Origin: Anastrepha obliqua
Taxonomy: Eukaryota > Arthropoda > Insecta > Diptera > Tephritidae
Assembly (NCBI RefSeq): GCF_027943255.1
Contig: NC_072895.1
Coordinates: 34,756,001-34,820,000, forward strand
Reading direction: 5' to 3'
Length of the DNA: 64,000 nucleotides
Positions 34,092 through 47,111 of this stretch are shown in pieces. The notes beneath the pieces are model-generated. The model did not search any database, was not told the origin of the DNA, and saw nothing but the letters and a program-made list of their open reading frames with translations. The position numbers were made by a program, and so were the translations under genes. Positions within the stretch are counted from its first letter, which is position 1. Every line of letters starts with the position of its first letter.

Positions 34092-34769
34092 TCTACTGAT
34101 GAGAGCATTTTTAGTCCAGTCCCTAATAAACATTCACGCTTGTTATCAAATAGCGATGAATAGTTGTAAAATTAAATTCTACTCCCAATTTCAATTTGAA
34201 TTTTTATATGTTTCGTACTTATGGATGGAATTTTCAGTGTACACTAATTTAAATTTTTTTTTTTTGTAATACAAATAAATTGTTTTTGTTTATAAATACT
34301 TATGTAATATGGATTTCATTATTACTTATTTTGCACAGTTTTTCGGGAAAATATTTACGGTTTTTTCCTCTTACATGATTTTTTAAAGTTGTGGAACATA
34401 CAGTGGATCACAGAGGTATTTTGCATGTACAATTGTATGTACAAATTTAAAATTTTGTATGCACTAAGTATCCGAACATAATAATTTAAATACGTGTTGT
34501 ATTACTGAACATTGTCTTAGATACGCTACACAGTATGCACGAAAATTGTACCGTTAGGTGCATACAACAAAAAATGTGCGTAGCAATGAAATTCTGTGCA
34601 TTTAGATTTATATTTAATAACTTATAAAATAATAAGCAAATAAATTTAAAAAAAATACAAAAATTCAAAGGTAAACTTAATCGTCTTCTTATGCAAAATA
34701 CTTTTGTAAGCCACTGTATCCCAAATTTACCATATGTCGCATGTAATTAAAAAGCTAGATTCCCCATGC

Positions 34770-35322
34770 AAAATTTTTCTCTCAAAAACTGAGATTATAA
34801 AATAATCCTAGATAATAACCACACTTCTTGACATACAACCCTGTGTTTTCTGTGCAATAGATCATTTTTTTTTACAAGTGTAAAGGAAAACGTCAAAGTA
34901 AAAACTAAATAAAATGGATGCCGGCAAAGAAAACAGGTCTGTAGACATAATTCTAATAAAATGTTTGCTAGGTATTATTAACTATGCATTCATACATATA
35001 ACAGAAAAAAGCGTGTGTCCTCTTATTGCTTAATATAAAATGTAATATCGAATTTCGCACTCGTATCGCTGCCATAATTTTTTGAAACCTCAGTAAACGT
35101 CCTTTACGGATTTCCTTCAACTGTTTATTATTAGCAGTCAATTACGCAATTAAATTAGCTATTCCTTCTCCTTGTATTTTCTTCATATCATTAATAATAA
35201 TTAAAGAAACCAAAAACACCGAAGTATTCCACCAATACTCGTATAATTTCTATGAACAAAAACCTTTCACAACAGTATTGACAGCTTAGGTAATCTGTAT
35301 TCGTAATTAATGAATATGTGAA
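34770..35322 (+). repeat. Right copy of an inverted segmental duplication flanking Megator
   Basis: This is the inverted partner of 20621-21080, 4.5 kb downstream of the Megator stop. It holds a 39-codon open frame (34914-35033, starting MDAGKENRSVDI) that is cut short in the other copy by the 100-base difference. No terminal repeats typical of a transposon were seen, so it could be a duplicated unique segment or an unrecognised repeat. Confidence 0.8.
34914..35033 (+). CDS. Possible small ORF, 39 aa, in the duplicated segment
   Basis: ATG in context aaaATGG begins a 39-residue frame starting MDAGKENRSVDIILIKCLLG and ending VCPLIA. A hydrophobic middle could be a membrane segment. In the sister copy (ATG at 20934, minus strand) the same start is kept but a deletion leads to a stop after 13 codons. 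Nothing is recognised in it, and chance is the likeliest explanation. Confidence 0.15.
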   Translation: MDAGKENRSVDIILIKCLLGIINYAFIHITEKSVCPLIA

Positions 35323-36972
35323 CGTACTTTTAATTCATATATTGTTACATACATACATACATATGTACCGAAGCAACCACGACCTACCTCACGACGCATC
35401 GCATTATCATATCTACGTACAATTATTCAAGAGTAATAAATACTCAAATGATCGAATTCCGCCTAAAAAATGCAAAAACAATTCGCATCTGCAAATGCAT
35501 GTACGTATGCACAATTGCTGCTCTAATTTACATACACTTAATTCCCTTTTTACGCGATAGATATGTATGTACGTTCCCAAAAAATTCGTGTAAAAAGAGG
35601 CGAAAACAATATTAAAACATTCTTTTCAGAGTTAACTTGAGAATTTATGTCGTACTTACACGCTTTAATTCATTAAATATATTATAAGAAATAAATTATA
35701 ATATTAAACGGCGAGAGCAAAATCTACCGAGTCTCAGAGATTTTCTCTTGAGATTGAGAAGATTTTCTCTGAGACTAATTTAAATGCTTCGTACATGCGT
35801 CGAAGAATCTTAGTATATTTGCTCTATGAGATTCAGGAAAATTATATAAAATATTGAAAGTCGTTTTAAAACAAAACATTTCGTGTTAAAGAATTTTTGT
35901 TCGTTTTAACTCAAATTCGTGTAAAAAAGAATTAGGTGTGCATACATACATACACACTTGTATTCTAAACTTCCTACAAAACTATGCTTATTAGTATACT
36001 CAAATGTACGTATGTGTGTACATATAACCGAACACACAAGGCACTCACTTTATGCTTGTACATATACATGCGTATGGCGTTCTAAGCTACAATTCTACGG
36101 CTAGCGACTACAAAAACAAAATGCCATTATTCTTTTAATCGCGACGGCGCTGAACCATTTCAAACATGTATTGAATAAGCACAACAAAAACGAGTTCATT
36201 CATAAGTTCGAGCTCAAATTTGTAAAAGCAAAGTAGTTTCATTCATAAAATCGAAATCAAAGTTCTCTGGTAGTAAATTTAAAATGGACTGTTACAAAAG
36301 CACAGCCGATGCTAAAATGCAATGCAAGTCATAAATGTTGCGACCACCGTGGATTGAAAGCGATTCGTAATCCAGTTGCATGGTCATATATGGTTGCATG
36401 CTTACCCACAAACGGTACAATTTCGAGTAAAATTTTATTTTGTAAAGAGTCATTTTGAGTAAAGATAACGACACCGGATGTTATTCACGTTGCCACCCAG
36501 CTGTACAACTAGCAAAAAACAAAAATAAAAGTTTATTTTTCGTACAACCAAGACACAACTTCATTCAACGAGTCCACAAGCCATGCAATCTCAAGCACAC
36601 CTTCATCAAATTGAACCAACGGTCGCAACGTTTATACATAGCTTACATAATGGCTAGTAAACTGGCCACCTTTTCTTTTTCGTAACAATACTTACCTTGT
36701 GCTTTTTTTGTTTTAATTTAATAAGAAATACTTACTCTGAAGATGTTGGCTAACGATAATAATGTTAAATAAAAAATCCATTTTCTCTTGCCAGCGAAAA
36801 TGTTAAATAAATGTTCTCAGTACAATTTTAAAGCAAAGCGGTCGCACAGGTGTTTCTGTAGCAGCAACTACAATTGGCAAGAATTGAGCAGCGTTGTGCG
36901 GAAATAGTGCGTTTGCCAACAAACCCGAAATCACGACGCACACTGTCGGTTCTGCGTTACCGGAGCGACGGT
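35323..36972. other. No gene recognised
   Basis: Unique-looking AT-rich DNA with CATA microsatellites (35346-35364, 35940-35952). The 76-codon frame at 36455-36685 is not convincing. Confidence 0.5.
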
Positions 36973-37396
36973 CTTAAGCTGCGATTAGGGGTGCCGTAGA
37001 CATAACCCCACAACCATAGCCATAGCCGTAACATTACAGCATTTGTCGATTAATCATGCCGTAACCATAAACAGCTGATATTGAAGTAGAGCTAATGACA
37101 ACATTTGAATTTTAACATAAAATCACGCATAATTTTCCACTAAGTCAATTAATTTTCGTCATTCATTTCTAATATTCAATTTTTTATCGCAAATATCACA
37201 ACAAATGTAAAGTAATTCACAGCTGCTTACGGTTACGGGGAAAACCCAAAATTCAATAGATTCATACGGCTACGGTTATGGTCTGGCGTTATGGTGCGGC
37301 ACGTATAATCGTTTACAGTGATGCCCATATGTTTGATGTAGCAATCTATGGTTACGGTTATGGCTAAGATACAGCACCGCTATTTGCAGCTTTAGC
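36973..37396. mobile_element. MITE with subterminal ggttacggttatgg repeats
   Basis: The left end ttaagctgcgattaggggtg is matched by an inverted, diverged right end (gcaccgctatttgcagct). Inside each end, copies of a short motif (ggttacggttatgg or its complement) recur at about 37008, 37056, 37217, 37262 and 37347, pointing inward from both sides. Such clustered subterminal motifs are typical transposase-binding arrays of non-autonomous DNA elements. Confidence 0.6.
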
Positions 37397-37479
37397 CGCT
37401 GGCAATGCTCAAACATTCATGGGCAAATATTTATGTTGCTAGAGCAACAACAACCAATTAGTAAGTTTGTATTTATTAT

Positions 37480-37705
37480 GAGCGGCCGCCGTAGCCGAAA
37501 GTTGGTGCGTAACTACTATTCGGTAGTGCCCGGGTTCGAAACCCAGGGTTTGGAACACCAAATGACAGAAAAAGGGGTTTTCTAAGAGCATTCGCTCTCG
37601 GCGGGTTAGGGCAAACTGCTAAGTGTATTTTTGCCATAAACAAGCTGCTCAAACAAAGCATCTCCGGTTCGTGGGCGGACCTAAAAAAAGCGCGGTACCC
37701 AAAAA
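37480..37705 (+). mobile_element. tRNA-derived SINE with perfect box B
   Basis: The head ccgccgtagccgaaagttgg holds box A, and gggttcgaaacccaggg holds a perfect RNA polymerase III box B. The body (gaacaccaaatgacagaaaa, tgtatttttgccataaaca) matches the family, but the 3' third is lost or replaced. Confidence 0.75.
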
Positions 37706-38036
37706 GGTGCATACATATGCAGATATGACTACTTTAATTCCGAAAGTGGCCTACAGTCACAAAATATCAGACAAAAGCCTCTCTGACTCGAATTTTCCTG
37801 AACATTTTTGGCGGTAAAAGTCCCATAGTTCCCTCAATTTTGCTCTGATTTCGCTGAAACTTTCATTGTACGTTAGGTAAGACTCTCCACTTTCCAAAAA
37901 TTAGGTAACTTATCAAACCAAAATAATATTTAAGGATTGGCTAAAAGTTTCAACCTACTCGTTTTAACCTTTTTGCACCACCGCTCGAAATGCGCGTTGT
38001 ACTCAAAAAGTCTTGTTTATTCAATGCGTCGGCAAG

Positions 38037-38213
38037 ACTTTTGCTGTTTGTTCTAAGGAAAAAGTTACAGTATTACCAAAATTATTTATTTTCCTCAAAT
38101 TTTAACAAATAAAACAAAATAATTTATTTTGGATTATTCCGTTCTTGGTGATAAAGGAGTTTTTGTTTGCGGATTATTCCGTCGAATAATGCAAAAGTGT
38201 AAAAAATATAGAT
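38037..38213 (+). repeat. Dispersed direct repeat, copy 2
   Basis: This is the partner of 32874-33047. It differs by scattered substitutions and a repeated ggattattccg segment. The family is unknown. Confidence 0.65.
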
Positions 38214-39207
38214 CAAGTCTAATATTTCTTCTCATGAAAGTAATCTAAAATTTTCAATTGTTTTTGAGGCATTCAAAGAAAAAAAATTATTTTAAAAAGT
38301 GACTTGTATGCACCTTTTTGAATTAACTTTTTAAATGTCGATTTTGTCTTCGATGATTACAATTTTGGTACTGAAATAAAGTACAATTTATTTTTTTTAT
38401 TTTTTGATATTTTATCTCTTATGATGCGCCCAGATGTATGCATCCAACATTCGCTCATATATATTTGTTCATGCGATTTGGGCTCTTCCCACTAGCGTAA
38501 ACAATTTCCTCTTAATACCTTATATTAATATGATTTATCTGAACAAATTGAATAATGTAATGAAAATCTTACTTCATAACACAGTAAGTATATGAACATA
38601 CATACACACATACATATTTATGTACGTTCTCTGGTTATACTCACGAAATCTAAAAATTATTTGGTACAAAAACAATCTATTATTACTTAGCGCATTTTCA
38701 AAATCTTCCAGACTAAACTAATAGAATGATCAAGTAACCGTAAACATTGAAAAATTTACCAATATTTTATTTATGACAAAAAAGTATGTAACCAATTTCC
38801 ATCATAAATTTGAATAAAATAAAGTTCTAGTTATTTGCAACATGCCTTGATGTCAAGCTTCAGTCTTTACTTCTAAGCCGTAATGTGTTATGCTCCGATT
38901 CGCCATTTTTCTCTTTATGTGATAAGACCATTACCACATTCAAAGTCAACAATCTTTTTTCAACATTTATACATACATACATATATGGAAGTAACGAAGC
39001 TCTGTTCATGTTTTCTAGTAAAAATTATCCCGTAACCAAATTTCGTAAATTTGTCAGCATTCAAACAAGTACAAAAAGCAGCCAATTTTCTTGACAACCA
39101 GCGAATTATACTTTGTATTAAGTGTAATTTCACATTTTTTCTATGTTAACTTTCTTTTGTTTAAATTCTTCAAAATTCAGCTTTTTGTTTATGGGATGAG
39201 TACGAGC

Positions 39208-39316
39208 TTGTTGTCGTAGCAGCATAAACATCCATACATATATGCGGACTGCTGAAGTGAGTCTTTGGATGGATATAAATCCAGTGATGCAGAACAAAAA
39301 GTCGTGGGAACGATGA
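39208..39316 (-). repeat. Diverged CAA-tailed repeat copy
   Basis: gttgtcgtagcagcataaac, ctgctgaagtgagtctttgg, ggatataaatccag and gtcgtgggaacgatg follow the family order with deletions. It lies just downstream of the RpS23 stop codon. Confidence 0.6.
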
Positions 39317-39613
39317 GGACGTGCATGGAAAGTGATGGTTTTCGCACCGAATGTCAAATTGTTACAAGTAAAAACTACCAACTCCTACCCAAAATGCGGT
39401 CTTAATTTCGTCTACCATAGAAATAACAAAACGTGGTAACTATAAAACCCGAAAGCCTAAGTAGCAGGGTTCGTCGTCCGTACTTCTCTTCAAAATAATG
39501 TATACAAATACAATCAAATTAATAGAACTTCACGAATGTGTTTTTGTATGAATTTATATTTTGTTTTTTATAGAAACTATAAGCGAATATATTACATTCT
39601 TTAAAGTGAACAT

Positions 39614-40779
<1,166 letters not shown>

Positions 40780-41391
40780 AATTTCCAAACTTTCTCAAGC
40801 AATGGCGGAAATAAAAGAACGAGCTGTTGTTCGGATCGTATACATCTTTCAAATTTGAGCTACAACAACTAATCAAGCTGTCAAGCAATAGTCGTTCAAG
40901 CAGAGAGTATTCGGAAAGTAGTTTCTCCCATGGTGCACCATAACTGTGCTTTAAAATATTTGAAGAGAAAATGTACCTTTCGTTAAGAATGATTTATAAA
41001 AATAGATTTCGGTACATAAGTGGGAAGAAATGAATGATTTAAATTATCGTGTTCAGCTAACAATTTAATTTGTGAGGCCTTAGTAAAAGCAGCTGATTAT
41101 TGGTTTTTCTTTCGTTTTAGTGCTGAGGGGAGTTTACGATTGTGCATATAATAGCCATGGAAACCGATTTTTTTTATTTTAAAATATCCGTATACTTTTT
41201 CAAATCAATGCGATTATGTTAAGTAAATTCAAATTCAATTTAAAGAACATTTATTAGATAAAAACAAACAAATTTCTACAAATGTAAGCACCTTTTCTTC
41301 AACATTGCCCCAACATTCGGTTCCACCTTACCGGAAAGACCTAGCTTATATTACCAAAGGATATCAGAATAACAGCATAAATATCGAAACC
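40780..41391. other. RpS23 upstream region
   Basis: This 600-base stretch must contain the RpS23 promoter on the minus strand near 40800-40900. No TATA box is evident, as is usual for ribosomal protein genes. A CAA-family fragment sits at 41310-41342. Confidence 0.4.
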
Positions 41392-41605
41392 AAGTGGCAG
41401 GCCATGGCAAACCTCCGAGTGTATTTCTGCAAAGAAAAAGCTCATCATAAAAACCATTTGCCGTTCGGAGTTGGCTTAAAACGGTAGGTCCCTCCATTTG
41501 TAGAACAACATCAGGACGCACACCACAAATAGGAGGAGGAGCTCGGCCAAACACCCAAAAAGGGTGTACGCGCCAATTATGTATACATATATATATATAT
41601 ATATA
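41392..41605 (+). mobile_element. tRNA-derived SINE, 5'-truncated
   Basis: It starts at gtggcaggccatggcaaacc and runs to the family 3' end (ggagctcggccaaacaccc, gtgtacgcgccaattatg), followed by a TA repeat. The tRNA-like head is absent. Confidence 0.8.
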
Positions 41606-42889
41606 AGTGGAATACAAGAAGATATGCATACTGAGATTTTATTTTTTCTTTTGTACCTTCACAATTTAACACGCGGCACTTTATTTTTATTATTATATTT
41701 AATTTAAAAATCAAAATATTCACTGATTGATTCACGAATAAATAACTTTTCTTTGCTGACGTCACTCAAAGTAGGCAATTCTGTCAACTTCACCAATGCC
41801 AAAGTAGCTGTATTAGGATTGCAGTTGCAACATAATTGAAATGAGCGCGATTGTATATTTCGCCATTTCATTTATGAGTTTTACTTGATTCCAAATCATG
41901 GAGTCCCTTTTACATTAAAAACGGCTTGAATAAAAGTTTAGGGTTATCCAGATTTGCTTTTTCTTACGTTTTGCAGTTTTTTTTTTTTAATTTTTTACCC
42001 TACATCAACATCTAAAACTACTAAATGTATCTTAGCATCTGGCAAATTTCTATTTTGACTTTACACACTCTCATTTAAATTTCAAAATGGCATCAAGCAA
42101 ATCAGGTTGCTGTATTCATACGCTATAAGATCAAAATTCAGGAAATGATTGATGGGATTGGTTGACACCATCTCACTAAGTCCTGATTTTCACAGGGAAA
42201 CATTTGAAAGGGAAAACATTTGTTCGTGGGAGAAGGACGGATGGGGGAGAAAGAGGCGTTTTTGTTTCCTGTACTGGCGACACGCTTTGTGATTCTTATT
42301 CTTATTGCCAAACTAGAAAATCTAAACGTCAAAAGCAACCAATGTGGACAAAAACAATTTTGTCCATGTGACTGGGAATGAAACATCAAAATAGAATTGC
42401 CAGTGTCTCTCTTCCATATGTCTCTGTGTATAAATCGGGACTAATGCTTATATCCATGGGAAAAAGATTTTTAGTAACTATATCATATTTTCTCAGAACA
42501 AGACAGCAAATGCACGCACACAAAAATTTGTTTTGATATTGGCAATAACTGTCAAGCAAAGCACCAAATAGTCGGCAATAACCGATTGCGGTATATTTTT
42601 TATAGCTACATAATTTTATATAATTAAATGCAGATTGAGGGCCGTTTTACCATCGGCTTTTTAATTAAAGGTCTGAAACTATCGATAATTGGCACCCTTC
42701 ACAGTGAACGATAGTGTTTGTCAAATCATCGATAGACTATCGAGACTATAGGCAAAAATTACAAAATTTATATAATTATGAAACATTAAAATTTTAGGCA
42801 AGCAGCCTATTACTACTTATTACTGCTAATTCAACTTATTTTAATTTAAAAAAAGAGGTTGTCTGTAAAGTCGGTTTACTGACGATAGT
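41606..42889. other. No gene recognised
   Basis: Non-coding DNA. TATCGATA-like cores (ctatcgataatt near 42680, catcgatagact near 42728) resemble DREF sites but have no gene next to them. Confidence 0.4.
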
Positions 42890-43562
42890 TTAACGTGATA
42901 ACGTCATAAGAAAATACTGATTGAATGGTTGCATTTTTCAAAAGAAAATTTTAATTTTATTTGTTTGATAGATATTTCGTATGGATATAGAGAATGAGGT
43001 AACATTAACCTAACATAATATAACATAACATAACATAACATAACATAACATAACATAACATAACATAGCATAACATAACATAACATAACATAACATAACA
43101 TAACATAACATAACATAACATAACATAACATAACATAACATAACATAACATAACATAACATAACATAACATAACATAACATAACATAACATAACATAACA
43201 TAACATAACATAACATAACATAACATAACATAACATAACATAACATAACATAACATAACATAACATAACATAACATAACATAACATAACATAACATAACA
43301 TAACATAACATAACATAACATAACATAACATAACATAACATAACATAACATAACATAACATAACATAACATAACATAACATAACATAACATAACATAACA
43401 TAACATAACATAACATAACATAACATAACATAACATAACATAACATAACATAACATAACATAACATAACACGCTGTTCAAGCAAGGTAACGGAGCAAGAT
43501 AACGACGCATTTTTTGGTGCGTGCAGCCGGCTACATAGAATTATAAGACGTTATCACGTCAA
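42890..43562. mobile_element. Inverted-repeat element carrying the TAACA satellite
   Basis: ttaacgtgataacgtc at 42890-42905 has an inverted partner gacgttatcacgtcaa at 43547-43562. The interior is mostly the satellite at 43011-43470. The right-hand 60 bases recur as a second copy at 43865-43928, suggesting two overlapping or tandem copies. Confidence 0.5.
43011..43470. repeat. TAACA pentanucleotide satellite, 92 units
   Basis: The tract is 460 bp of uninterrupted 5 bp period, broken only near its left edge (43017-43019) and by one G at 43068. It produces open frames in all minus-strand frames that are artefacts (repeating MLCYV). It is not the TTAGG insect telomere repeat. Confidence 0.97.
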
Positions 43563-43935
43563 AAAATAATAATAACATTAAAACAACAGGTATTATTAAC
43601 AAACTTGGTTTTATTTTAAATTCTTCAAGTAAATCAAATGAATAATAATATAATCAATAAGAAGACATATGCAAATACAAGTACGTGAATTTATATATGT
43701 ACATATACGCTCACTTAAGTAGGAGAGAGCAAGATGTCGAACGTTGCCGTTCGTTTACTTTGTTTGCTTTGTCGTTCGTTCCGCGCTTTCGCTTGCAGTT
43801 CATTCAAGGTAACGGCAATGAGCAAGGTAACGACAAATGAGCAAGGTAACGACAAATGAGCAAGGTAACGACACATTTTTTCGTGCGTGCAGCCTGTTAA
43901 ATCGAATTATAAGACGTTATCACGTCAAAAGATTA
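43485..43935. repeat. Duplicated 60 bp block and caaggtaacgacaaatgag direct repeats
   Basis: The block 43500-43562 (aacgacgcattttttggtgc to gacgttatcacgtcaa) recurs at 43866-43928 with about seven changes. Just before the second copy, caaggtaacgacaaatgag occurs two and a half times in tandem (43827-43872). The two right-hand ends imply two related elements or a partial duplication. Confidence 0.7.
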
Positions 43936-44963
43936 ACATATCTGCATATCTTAAAGATGAGAGGAGTCCATTTAGTCGTGCCTGCGCGTCTGCACGTCCG
44001 TTCGGCTGTTCGTGCGTACGCTAACTAGAGCAAAAATTAAGAAATTCTCTTTGCCCAAGGTAGGTTTGCATTGGAGATTGGCGCTCAATCAATCATTTTC
44101 AAAAAATAAGAAAAACCCGTTATATTTCTATTATAAATTATGCAAATTTATTTAATGATTATTTACATTTGATTCAAATGATGAACCTGAAAAGGATATG
44201 ACTAAAAAAAAATTGGAAAAACGATTGGTGCCACGCCCACTTTTGAGCAAATGTGTGTATTCTGGCAATGACATAATACGACTCGCACAGTCTTGGTACA
44301 TGGGTTGCTGCGCGCCCTGTTTAGATCGGACATATATATAATATTATTGAGGTGCACGTCCACAAGATGAAATTTCCGCAAGTTCAATTGATGTTACAAG
44401 CTACAACTCCCGAAAATTTGTTTAGGCATTTTTGCGAAACTCAGCAAGGGTAAAATGGACGAAATCGGTCAAAAATGACAAAAATCATTTCTCATATAAC
44501 GGTAATTTTTAAAAAGAAAAAGAAAGAGAAAACCTGATTCTGAATTTTTAAATAAAAAACGACTATTGAAATTCGATGAAATTGATAAGCCCATTTTTGG
44601 GTAAATGTGTGTATCTCGATAACGACTTGATAAAACTCGTATTGCTTATCACCTCAATTAGATTTGACATAAATATTATTGAGATTGGGCAAACGTTTTA
44701 ACATGTTAACACTAAATTTCCGTCTGTCCGCCCGTCCGTCGGCTGTTACAAGACCTAACTCTCATTATATGATGGTTGATTTCAAAAATTCATTTAACAA
44801 CAATTTAATTCTAATAAAATTTACGTGGCGGTATAAAGGTCAACCCGGACTGAATTTAGCACTTCCTTATTTGTTTGTAATGACGTTTTACAAAATATTT
44901 CCACACCTGAATTCAAGATTATTAATAGTCAATAGGTGAATATGAATAATATAAAATGAAATA
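43936..44963. other. Old dispersed repeat, unclassified
   Basis: The region around 44400-44530 (gaaatcggtcaaaaatgac, ctcatataacggtaatttt) recurs inverted near 48600-48690 (aaaattaccgttatatggga, gttgaccgatttcgccc). Both look like decayed copies of one repeat. No ORF. Confidence 0.45.
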
Positions 44964-45140
44964 TGCCTCGGCAGGCAATGGAAAACCTGACATGAAAAAG
45001 CTCCTCATAAAAACCATTTGCCGTTCGGAGTTGGATTAAAACTGTAGGTCCCTCCATTTGTAGGACGCTCGCCACAAATAGGAGCAGGAGCTCGGCCAAA
45101 CACTTAGCAGAAGTGTACGCGCCAATTAAATATTTATTTG
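44964..45140 (+). mobile_element. tRNA-derived SINE, 5'-truncated with internal deletions
   Basis: It begins gcctcggcaggcaatggaaa, has tgaaaaagctcctcataaaa and ends gtgtacgcgccaattaaata. About 15 bases are missing before tgaaaaagc, and another 10 before the acgctcgccac segment. Confidence 0.75.
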
Positions 45141-45448
45141 TTCTTCACTTCAATGCATTCGTCGGAACCAGTTGCCCTACCAGTATTCTCGTGCAGAACA
45201 AGGAATTCAGTTTCTAAACCATTTAAAAAATTTAAATTAATATTTTCAAAGATTTTTTTGCGGTCTTTCGTTATTTTAGTCATAATTCTGTCAAACCGTC
45301 GAAATCACTGCCAAAGCACAAATCGGTGCGAGCTAAAACTCTTACAACAACTAGAAACATTCAGAAATCCCAAAGTAGTTTGTAGCCAATCAAAAATTAT
45401 TTGAGATTGACATTCATGATCAAAGTTCATTTACAGGGTGGCATGGAT

Positions 45449-46565
45449 GGTTGTTGTTGTTGTAGCAGTTCATTAAGTCCTGCCAGTGCGGTGTAGTCAA
45501 TGATCACCATCGTCTAACTCATCTAACGGTAGATCCATGATGGAGCCAGGATGGAGAGGCGTGTTATGTGAGTGGGTTTAACAGGGTATGTGAATAGATG
45601 CTTAGTATCGTGCGGGGTACCTTCATATTTCGGACATATACTAAGTATGTCGGGGCCTCTTCTGGATAAGTAAGAGTTTATTTAATCTGCTTGAGCAAAA
45701 TTACGCAGATCTCACGAGACAACGAAGTTCTTCATAGGTGATGGGTGGTGGCTGGACTCCGATAACAGCATTCTGCGATCGGGAGTTTAGAAAAGTGGTA
45801 AGAGACTCCTAGTGAATGTCGTTTAATGACTGTTTGTACACTGTCCGATCCAGTAGTTCTAGTCGTGTTTGGTCCTGCATCCCGTCGGTGTAGTCGAACA
45901 GATGTCACCTGACTCACCTGGGAGGTTGCTCAGGCTCTAGAAAGAGCATGTAGGGATGATTCCTATGGTAACACTCCAGCAGGAATTGCTTGCTGAGCAT
46001 CTTACTGAGGTCTTTAACCGGGAGCATAAAAGCCTAGTTGTAAAGCTGTTGTAGGGGAGACATCAGGAGGCATCTCGTGGCTATCCTGATAGCAGTATTC
46101 TGGCAGGTCTGAAGCTTTGACCACTACAAATCACTAGTACTAGGCAACCGGATGGGCACAGCGTAATTTGGTTCTAGGTCAAGTGCTTTAAATATGGCCA
46201 GCAACATTTCCTTGTCTTTGATCCAGGTCGGTTTGATCCGGTTTTGGAACTTAGAAGCAATTGCGGTTGTAAGCGCCGAGAAGGAGAGCAAATTGTCGAA
46301 GCTGATACCTAAAATTGTTCGGTTGTTAACGCTCGGTTTTGGTGTGTCATCGACTTTCACCTGTAACTGCAGTTTAACCTCCTTCGTCCAGGTGGTAGAG
46401 AGAGTCGCTGTGGATTTAGTGGGAGAAAGCTGGAGATTCATTGCAAAGAAAAACCGAGAGAGACTGGCGAGATAAACGTACACTCACATTGCCGCACGCC
46501 ATTATCGAACAATCGTCAGCATAGGAGACCAGTGGTATGGATGGTCGAAGGAGGCACTTCTATGT
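45449..46565 (-). mobile_element. 5'-truncated LOA-type non-LTR retrotransposon
   Basis: The minus strand starts inside the reverse transcriptase with VSYADDCSIMACGN (the Y-A-D-D catalytic motif, near 46525). It then reads NLQLSPTKSTATLSTTWTKE and LGISFDNLLSFSALTTAIAS. The C-terminus carries a degraded zinc knuckle ICPKYEGTPHDTKHLFTYPV, then KPTHITRLS, near 45650-45560. It ends in a caacaacaacaacca tail at 45449-45463. LOA-type elements share this C-terminal knuckle followed by P-T-H-L-T. Several stops and shifts are present. Confidence 0.75.
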
Positions 46566-46604
46566 AAGTATATGCATGCATATACATGTACACACAGCCT
46601 GGTT

Positions 46605-46960
46605 ACTAGGTCGTTCCGACTTTTGAGTCTATCGAAAAAGTCATTTAACGTTGAGTTGGTTGTTGATCTTTCAAGAGTTACGACCGCTCGCTCGTCTTGT
46701 AAAATTTTAAGCTACATATGTAAACACTTTCTGAATTTATTAGGCAACGCATTGTCTACTTGTTTGTTAATTAAATAATCTTATTAAATAAATTAAAGGC
46801 GTGATATGGTCACAATATAATTTGGCGACGAGGATTAAGGAAATCAGACAAACATAAGATTAAATATAAATATAAATATAAAAATAGTTGCTACGCAGCA
46901 ATGACAACGACAGTTGAAGACAGAATAACACGCAAGGCGTATTCCTATAATGTGAAGTCA
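46605..46960 (+). mobile_element. LTR-like segment with adjoining internal sequence
   Basis: The stretch 46630-46830 matches 52145-52280 (taacgttgagtt, gagttacgaacgc-type, aaaattttaagctac, tgtttgttaattaaa, then a gtgatatggtcac-type end). After it comes atttggcgacgaggatt, the sort of sequence that follows a 5' LTR, and then an ATG frame at 46900. I take it as the 5' LTR edge of a Gypsy-like element; no gag or pol protein is recognisable. Confidence 0.4.
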
Positions 46961-47111
46961 CGAGAACAATAACAACATGTATATATATTTGTACATGTAT
47001 GTATTTTGTTTTCGCAATTTAGTCAAAAGCGGTCCACTTTGACATTGTAACCGTCAAATCGCAGGAAAAAGAAGAAACCAGCTGCTGCAGTAATCTACAC
47101 CTTGTCTGTTA

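Noticed and set aside
37480..37560. A functional tRNA gene
   Set aside because: Box A and box B are present, but the acceptor and anticodon stems do not pair properly and the sequence continues into the SINE body.
43011..43470. Telomere-like repeat
   Set aside because: The unit is TAACA, not TTAGG, and Diptera lack TTAGG telomeres. It is an interstitial satellite.
42904..43510. Three overlapping minus-strand ORFs of 159-185 codons repeating MLCYV
   Set aside because: They are translations of the TAACA satellite, whose 5 bp unit contains no stop in the minus-strand frames. They are not proteins.
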